From contig CM037781.1 in the NCBI GenBank assembly GCA_021229015.1, positions 34,950,759 to 35,014,758 of the forward strand: DNA of 64,000 bases, in the 5' to 3' direction. Origin of the DNA: Solen grandis. Taxonomy: Eukaryota; Mollusca; Bivalvia; Adapedonta; Solenidae. Shown in pieces: positions 57,256 to 64,000 of this stretch. Every line of letters starts with the position of its first letter. The first letter of the stretch is position 1. A program made the translations under genes and the position numbers. Under the pieces are notes generated by a model. The model had not been told where the DNA came from. It searched no databases and worked only from the letters and a program-made list of their open reading frames with translations.

Positions 57256-58034
57256 TGGCAGTAAGCTATGATTATAAGGTTCCTTTCAAAAGTCAATGTC
57301 AAAACAGATAATTTAAAAAGTGATTGGTTAGAACATTCTGTCAGTGTTTTATATGAAGGCCTGTATAAGCTGCCATCTAGTATGGCAGTCATGATCTCCC
57401 ATATAAATGTGCTGGTCCCTCTGACATTGCTGAATCTTCCAGCCCTAATTAGGTAAACTAATTACACCTGATAATTTGAGTATCTCTTTCCTTAAATACA
57501 CTTTCACTGATTGCCTGAAGGCCTCTGATCTCCCCCAGTCCTCAATCAAAGCACTGAATGTTTAACATGCCAATCAGAAGTACATGTTTGTTATACACAC
57601 TTCATGTAACTGAGGATGCTGTAAATTTAACGACACATTGCAGCTCTGTGCTGGGACATAATTATGTTGTGTGAACTCCTATAGAATAAATTAAAGTTAT
57701 TAAAGTAGATAAACTGCGCAATAACAAACATGAATACGCATGGATTATAAATTGAGCGAAAATGTTGCAAGTGTGTAATTTTGTTGGAATATTGTGTATT
57801 CATTATTCATCGGACATATTAATTGTTTAATGGCTTGTTATCATTCACAGCTTTTAAAGTATTAAAATTAAAACAGCTGGAAGAGAATTTCCAGTTTAAT
57901 CTGGGATGATAATGGTTTGATTGTGATTGTAATATCATGGATGAGCAGCAGCTGGTATAAAGCTAGATCAACCTGCATTGTGAAGGTTTCTGACTGATCT
58001 GATTTTGTAGTTGTTTCATATATATACATATGTA

Positions 58035-58852
58035 CAGTGCGGCTCGCGTTCAAGTTGGCATTTTTAGCTAGTAACGTGCGTGTAACGTGCGTTCCGTGTC
58101 CGTGTAATGTGCGTGTAACGTGCGTGCGTGTACCGTGTAACATTCTCAACGTGTGGCCCGTGTAGCATCGTTTATATCGTGTGTAACGTGTTAACCGTTC
58201 AGCTGTTAAAAACTGCTGTCCGAGAAGGATAAGGACATAACACATAAACATATATATTTCTAAACTGTAACATGTCACGGTGTAAAATCATTCGGCTTAT
58301 TGTACTAGAACCCTGATGGTAATGAGTCTTGATCGAGGTAAAAAACACATATTATCATGTGTGTTTGCTTCCTGCTTTATACATGAAAAAACAACTGCCT
58401 ACATGTGCATCTGCTGTGAAATGATACAACTTATGCTGTTGGATATACCATATTTCATAATGCAGACATTGCTTCAACTTTATAAAAATTAATAATAAAA
58501 TACGACTTACCGATTTCCTAGGTCTCCTCAGTCCTCACGAATATTATAACCACTATTTATTCCGTTTACAGGTAAAAAAAATGTAACTCAAAATTTGCTG
58601 GCTCGGAATTTATACTCTATCGTGCTGGTGGCACATTGTGTCGTTTAGCAGGGACTTCCTGTGTATTCCAGTTTGACACGATACACAATCTATGCACAGG
58701 AAATATTTAATTTTGACACCCAAGACCAAGAGTACATTTGAGGAAGTTAGGTGTCAGACTGGGAAGCTGGACTCGGATTATACGTAAATCGTCACCTTGG
58801 CCTGGTACATGTAACTTAACGTTTGACGACTTATGTGTAATTCTCTCTCTCC

Positions 58853-58888
<36 letters not shown>

Positions 58889-59975
58889 GCCTAGATGTGA
58901 TATATATACAATGAATTTAAAACTTCAACTATCATGCTCATTATTAACTAATTAATTTATTTTTTACTAAACTGAAAATTGGAATTAATTCCAAAATAAT
59001 TATAACTACTCCTTTCATCTATCTAAGGAAAAACTCAATAAGATAATTTTGATAAACTGATAGGAAATTAGGAATTAATTGCCGAAAGCATATTTTTAAA
59101 TACTCGCTTTTCCATACATATCCTGGTGATGATACAGGTAATTATAAAGATAAAATGGGCTCGATTTTTCCACTCCTAAAACTATTGAATGTTTTTATCC
59201 GTCTTTTGAAAATCATTTGGGGTTGGTTGTTTTGTCTGTCTTCCAATAATGAGTAATCATACATTGTATACACAGATTCGTATAATCGTCAATTCTATTC
59301 GTTTTCTTATTAAATGAATTAGAAAAAAAAGATTGATAAGTGTCTATGGACGAAAACAACTACAGCTAGTATATGTGGCTAAAATTATAGAAACCAACAA
59401 TTAGATTTGTTTCGGTAAATGGCCAGATCGGTAATTAATGAAATAAAAAGGTAACTCCTTTGATGTTTCATTTATTGATTATATATGGAATTTTGTTCCC
59501 AAACTTTAATGATAGTGTGAAAAATAGATCATACGCATTGAATGGAGTATGCATCCATACATTGTACATGAACGTGATCATATAAGAATAAAAAAGTAAT
59601 CATTTCTTTCAGATCTTCGACGTATCTAAAAGAACAAACATGAAATATAAAGTTTACTAGCAATTACATGTAGTTATTATAAATCTAAAACGAGAATTTA
59701 ATACGATCGCTTGTCTCTTGATTCCTTCTTTAGTTCTCTTATTAACTAATGACGCATAGAGAAGTAGTCTATGGACGAAAACAACCGAGTTGACCGAATA
59801 AGCCGGCAGCGTTTGCATCGTGCATCGTTCGTATCGTGTGGACCGTGTATCGTGTATATGAACCAAACGTGTAACGTACGTGCACCGTGTAACGTGCGTG
59901 TAAAGTGCGTTCCGTGTCCGTGTAACGTGCGTGTAACGTGCGTTCCGTGTGCCAACTTGAACGCGAGCCGCACTG
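58035..59975. mobile_element. 1.94-kb non-autonomous TA-target DNA transposon (Tc1/mariner-like ends)
   Basis: Perfect terminal inverted repeats of 26 bases starting CAGTGCGGCTCGCGTTCAAG, flanked by TA on both sides (58033-58034 and 59976-59977). The other arm has the uninterrupted site CATATGTACATAG near 43890. TA duplication and CAGTG ends are typical of the Tc1/mariner superfamily. No transposase frame is visible inside. Both subterminal regions carry arrays of GTGTAACGTGCGT-like motifs in the same direction, unusually CpG-rich for this window. A phrase containing TATGGACGAAAACAAC occurs twice (about 59346 and 59769). Open frames at 57868-58278 and 59657-60019 only reflect the motif arrays. 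Confidence 0.85.
58841..58884. repeat. (TC)n microsatellite inside the 1.94-kb element
   Basis: A near-pure CT dinucleotide run with one short interruption (CCGCCA). Confidence 0.9.
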
Positions 59976-60029
59976 TACATAGAAATTTCACTATTATGAA
60001 CACTTTATCTCATGATTGAGTCATGTTTT

Positions 60030-60375
60030 GATGTCTGATAGAAGCAGGGGTCGACACTAACAGTGTCTGGGGATCCTGATGACATCAAAAATTAGGAAGG
60101 GCCGTATGTTCGATTCCAGAATTGACATGCCAGGTGTTCTGATTAAAAGTAAATTAAACAGCCACATTAATGTTTAAAACTTATGTAATCATCTTCATAA
60201 AACTTTGATATTAGTAACCTTTTTTGATGATTCATATGTTAACTTTTTAACAAATTGTAATGTGAATAAAACCATCACCTGTCTGAATGACATGACAGGG
60301 ACTCCTAATTTTCAAAAGGGACTCATGAATTTCAAAGCAAGTGTTCTGCCAGGATACCTGGCTTAAATTTTAATG
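60030..60375 (-). repeat. Dispersed repeat C (allelic copy of 43495-43835)
   Basis: GTCGACACTAACAGTGTCTG, GACATGCCAGGTGTTCTG, GTGTTCTGCCAGGATACC. Confidence 0.7.
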
Positions 60376-61199
60376 TCAAATGCTGTATGTGGCAAGCTGA
60401 GCAGACCCAGATCAGATAGCACATTTTCTACAGGACCTATCAGATAAGGATCTCCTCTGATCTCTGCTTGCTCATACAATATTGTAGGCTTCGATAATTT
60501 TTGTAGTTCAGGTTCTATAATAGTCTGTAAATGAGTTAAAATACTGGTCTAACCATTTTGTCCTCTGAACTTTAGTAAAATGAAGCCTGAGTATAATGTT
60601 TTTATTATATGCTTCATTGTTCCCTTTTCTTTTTGAAATGCTCTTCCATTTGTTGTTTTCTTATGAATTGTTAAGTATACTACATACGTGTTGATAATTT
60701 ATGTATCTGGTTGTGTAGAAACATACAAGTGGCTTATGTGGAAGTAAACTTCCTTATCATTGGAGTGTTTTATCAGATCTTTGGTGTTTGGTCTTTGGTG
60801 AATTTAATTGAGTATTAATTTTGATATTGGTGAGTAATGTTTTTGGTCTTCATGAATTGAAAGTTTTGGATGTGAGGAAATTCAGATAGCTAGCAGTCTG
60901 ATCATGTGAGAGATGGAGATGCTTACAGTGAAATGAAGTTGTGTTGATTGGCATTGAGATGTTAATATTATATTTTTTTTTTTTTAATTTTTTTTTTTTT
61001 TTTTGGTCCCTTTATGAGTAGCTGTACATAGATTGGATTCAACTGTTGCAGGTTGGAGAGCATCTAGTCAGTAATTTAACTGTTGCGGCAAGTTGCTGAA
61101 ATATTGAGTGTGTTATACTTGAAAATATCATAATTATGAGTCACCTATAAAATATTAGGGATAAAATATGCACAATAATTGATAATTTGATTTTTATAA

Positions 61200-61435
61200 A
61201 TCACAGGTATTTTCGGGAGTGGGTCAGGTTGTGGGTTCGATCCATGACATGGTACAGGTATAGCGAGACTCTTGCTTGGCGCTTGGCATATAAAGGGTGG
61301 TTCCACTAGGACCGCATGGTGTCAGAAAAAAGTGACTGGGTGTGGCATCATGCCACTGTCTACAGCATAATACTGCAGTTTATACGATGTACTTGACAGC
61401 ACTATATTAGTAAAACCCAACAAACATAATCAATA
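61200..61435 (+). mobile_element. SINE-A, allelic copy of 42285-42495
   Basis: CAGGTTGTGGGTTCGATCC, CTTGCTTGGCGCTTGGCATA, GGGTGTGGCATCATGCCAC, tail AAACCCAACAAACATAATC. Confidence 0.75.
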
Positions 61436-61486
61436 TGGTAATATACTTATATATGGCAATCATTGTAATGTCACAGTGAGGACTGT

Positions 61487-61784
61487 TTATCCCTTTCCCT
61501 CATATAGACTCATTTTAACCCTTTTCCTCATATAGACTCATTTTAACCCTTTCCCTCATATAGACTCATTTTGACGCACTCAATAGGTACCACATAAAGC
61601 CTGATCTGCAGAAAACCACAGTTAAACCTTACCAAATTTAATTGTAAAATCCTCATTACCAGACCACTGAGGAGCAGCGAACAGCATAAAACCTGATCAG
61701 CCTGCGAGTTACTCGCAGGCTGATCTGGTTTTATGCTGTTCGCATAGGTCTTTTCATGGTATCCTCTATGAGGGAAAGGGTTAA
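61487..61784 (-). mobile_element. MITE-1 with its left end triplicated
   Basis: A complete 242-bp element at 61543-61784 is preceded by two more copies of its first 28 bases (CCCTTTCCCTCATATAGACT + CATTTTAA), starting about 61491 and 61515. The allelic copy at 41978-42219 has a single end. This looks like a tandem expansion of the terminus, by replication slippage or repeated end joining. Confidence 0.9.
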
Positions 61785-62199
61785 CTAGGTGTCACTGTAA
61801 TTTTGAGGTTGTGGGTTTGATCCCTCAGGCAGCCGCGGGCATGATGCATATGAATGATACAGGTATATTTATTGATCTTATTACTTTGTGCTCAGTAATA
61901 ATATTAGGATATTTCCAGGACTTACAAATGTGTGTGTCATTTCAATCAGATATCACACTCACAGTGTCAGTCTTATATGTAAACAAAATCTCTGAATGGC
62001 TGATTAAATGCTGTTGGACTTGGACATTATCTTACTCATACAAACAAAAATATTTAGGGAGAAATTAATAGCTGTGTCTTGCAGTATAGAGTTAAGCACA
62101 TGTATAATTATGATAAATATTCATGACAGAATTGCTTTAAGCCACTATATAAAATATATGTGTATAATATAGGATCAGAAATAAAAGACTTGACTATTT

Positions 62200-62445
62200 G
62201 AGTTTACCATCACTTAGACAGTATTTCAGTCATATAGCGACGTCCAGCTTATAACAGGTGGAGGAAGACCCTTAATGCACAGAGGCATCCGGGTAGAACC
62301 ACTGACCTACTGCGAGCCAGCTGGAAGGCTTTCTCACATGAAAATCCGAATGTCACCCTGCCGGGATTCAAACCCATGTGGTGAGGGGCTGAGTGAATGT
62401 TTAAGTCAGCGACTTTACCCTCTCGGCCACGGAGGCCCCATCAGA
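62200..62445 (-). mobile_element. SINE-B, allelic copy of 41330-41575
   Basis: Complement of the same sequence (CCTCTCGGCCACGGAGGCCC at the right, GTATTTCAGTCATATAGCG at the left), with a few substitutions. Confidence 0.85.
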
Positions 62446-62478
62446 AATAAAAGAAAAACTCTGTATCAAGCTTTTATT

Positions 62479-64000
62479 AGCTCACATGAGCACAACGTGC
62501 TCTAGGTGAGCTTTTCTGATCGCCTTTTGTCCGGCGTCCGTGCGTGCGTCCGTGCGTCCGGCGTCAACAATTGCTTCAAACAACATCTCCTCCTAAACGG
62601 CTTGGCCAATTTGAAAAATATTTTGCAGGAATGTTCCTTGGATGAAGCTCTACTAAAGTTGTATAAATGGTTCTGGTCCATTGCATAATTAGGTCACAGG
62701 AGCTAAAAATAGATTTTAAAAATGAAAATTTAAAAAATCTTCTTCTCTGAAACCACAAGGCCTAGCCTTTTGATTTTTGGTATGTAGCATCATCTTATGG
62801 GCCACTACCAAGATTGTACAAATCATAGCCCTATGGTGATAAATGACCCCGCACCAGGGGTCACTTGTTTTACATAGAGTTATATAGAAAAATCTTAAAA
62901 AATCTTCTTCTATGAATCCATAAGGCCTAGAGCTTAGATATTTGGTATGTAGCATCATCTTATGGGCCACTACCAAGATTGTACAAATCATAGCACTATG
63001 GTGATAAATGACCCCGCACCAGGGGTCACTTGTTTTACATAGAGTTATATAGGAAAATCTTAAAAAATCTTCTTCCATGAATGCATAAGGCCTAGAGCTT
63101 AGATATTTGGTATGAAGCATCATCTTATGGGCCACTACAAGATTGTACAAATCATAGCCCTATGGTGATAAATGACCCCGCACCAGGGGTCACTTGTTTT
63201 ACATAGAGTTATATAGGAAAATCTTAAAAAATCTTCTTCTATGAATCCATAAGGCCTAGAGCTTAGATATTTGGTATGTAGCATCATCTTATGGGCCACT
63301 ACCAAGATTGTACAAATCATAGCCCTATGGTGATAAATGACCCCGCACCAGGGGTCACTTGTTTTACATAGAGTTATATAGGAAAATCTTAAAAAATCTT
63401 CTTCCATGAATGCATAAGGCCTAGAGCTTAGATATTTAGTATGTAGCATCATCTTATGGGCCACTACCAAGATTGTACAAATCATAGCCCAATGGTGATA
63501 AATGACCCCACACCAGGGGTCACTTGTTTTACATAGAGTTAAATAGGAAAATCTTAAAAAATCTTCTTCTATGAATCCATAAGGCCTAGAGCTTAGATAT
63601 TTGGTATGTAGCATCATCTTATGGGCCACTACCAAGATTGTACAAATCATAGCCCAATGGTGATAAATGACCCCACACCAGGGGTCACTTGTTTTACATA
63701 GAGTTAAATAGGAAAATCTTAAAAAATCTTCTTCTATGAATCAATAAGGCCTAGAGCTAAGATTTTTGGTATGTAGTAGCATCTAATGGTTCATTACAAA
63801 GATTTTCAAAGTCTTGGCCCTACGGTGATAAATGACCCTGCACCCAAGTCTTCTCTGAAACCATATGGCCCATTGCTTATTTCTGGTATTTGGTGTGTAG
63901 TATTGTCAGGGGTAAAATGTTTTAGATTAAGTTATATCAGAATCCTTGTCTGTTTAAAAACCTTGACATCAGTTGAAGCAATGGTACTCAGGTGAGCGAT
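62479..64000 (-). mobile_element. Pearl/Helentron-like element with 165-bp core repeats, running to the window edge
   Basis: The 62479-62512 hairpin (AGCTCACATGAGCAC / GTGCTCTAGGTGAGCT) marks what is probably the 3' end in minus sense. A GTCC/GTGC tract (complement of ACGG type) follows at 62530-62565. Core units of 165 bp (phases 62816, 62981, 63145, 63310, 63475, 63640) fill 62750-63860. The right edge CTCAGGTGAGCGAT complements the left end, so the element is nearly complete. It is absent at the matching place in the left arm (about 41290). Confidence 0.8.
62750..63860. repeat. 165-bp tandem core repeat array
   Basis: Six to seven units, each containing TATGGGCCACTACCAAGATT and GACCCCGCACCAGGGGTCAC. 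The last phrase holds a GACCCC...GGGGTC palindrome. Because 165 is a multiple of three, antisense frames of 144 and 171 codons stay open with a 55-residue period. I do not treat them as genes. Confidence 0.92.

Larger units (their letters stand above)
57666..62472 (-). repeat. Right arm of the large inverted duplication, with a 1.94-kb insertion
   Basis: Reverse complement of 41295-44259. It begins where the left arm meets the N gap (GTTGTGTGAACTCC at 57666). It is interrupted at 58035-59975 by a TA-flanked element. It ends at 62472, where a pearl-like element starts that the left arm lacks. Single-base differences between the arms favour two haplotypes over an exact assembly copy. Confidence 0.9.

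Noticed and set aside
62716..63650. 144- and 171-codon minus-strand repeat frames
   Set aside because: They follow from the 165-bp core repeat of a pearl-like element. The frames break where units differ in length.

Overview
The window is AT-rich animal nuclear DNA with almost no long open frames. It is dominated by short dispersed repeats: tRNA-derived SINEs, short inverted-repeat transposons (MITEs), and elements with tandem core repeats plus an ACGG-type microsatellite. That mix matches the 'pearl'/Helentron-type elements and SINEs known from bivalve molluscs, so I infer a bivalve, probably a heterodont. There are no bacterial-style operons, no CRISPR array, and no rRNA or convincing tRNA gene. 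Two 100-base N blocks (25213-25312 and 44260-44359) show this is a scaffold.

The only gene I can support is split. Exons at 27408-27493 and 25480-25560 (minus strand) encode the start of an F-BAR domain most like NOSTRIN. A plausible first coding exon, with an ATG, 26 codons and a GTAAGT donor, lies at 44719-44796 but on the PLUS strand. It joins in phase to the 27408-27493 exon. An alternative Cys/His-rich first exon lies at 27864-28085 (minus). Weaker exon candidates downstream are 21502-21701 and 20305-20393.

The strand conflict has a likely explanation. Sequence 41295-44259, which stops exactly at the second N block, is repeated as a near-identical reverse complement at 57666-62472. The simplest reading is that 44360-64000 was scaffolded in the wrong orientation and overlaps the left contig as the other haplotype. 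Flipping it puts all F-BAR exons on one strand in the right order. The two copies differ by clean insertions, including a 1.94-kb element with 20+ bp terminal inverted repeats and a TA target duplication, with its intact empty site in the other copy.

Layout. 1-7.4 kb: repeats, several MITEs and a 600-bp insertion. 7.6-8.4 kb: 48-bp tandem array. 8.4-11.6 kb: a deletion-riddled second copy of 2.9-7.4 kb. 11.6-13.3 kb: homopolymer-inflated sequence. 13.3-16.7 kb: SINEs. 16.77-18.42 kb: a block made almost only of homopolymer runs, probably not real sequence. 18.4-22.8 kb: noisy sequence with possible exons. 25-28 kb: F-BAR exons and a 21-bp array. 28-37.9 kb: non-coding with MITEs. 37.97-39.36 kb: pearl-like element with 156-bp core repeats. 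41.3-44.3 kb: left inverted arm. 44.4-57.7 kb: first exon, SINEs and MITEs. 57.7-62.5 kb: right inverted arm. 62.48-64 kb: pearl-like element with 165-bp core repeats, probably running to the window edge.

The most abundant element is a 242-bp TTAA-flanked MITE (called MITE-1 here), present in 14 recognisable copies plus a 56-bp remnant. It carries a 65-nt near-perfect central hairpin. Because its consensus is so clear, it also serves as an internal ruler for sequence quality.
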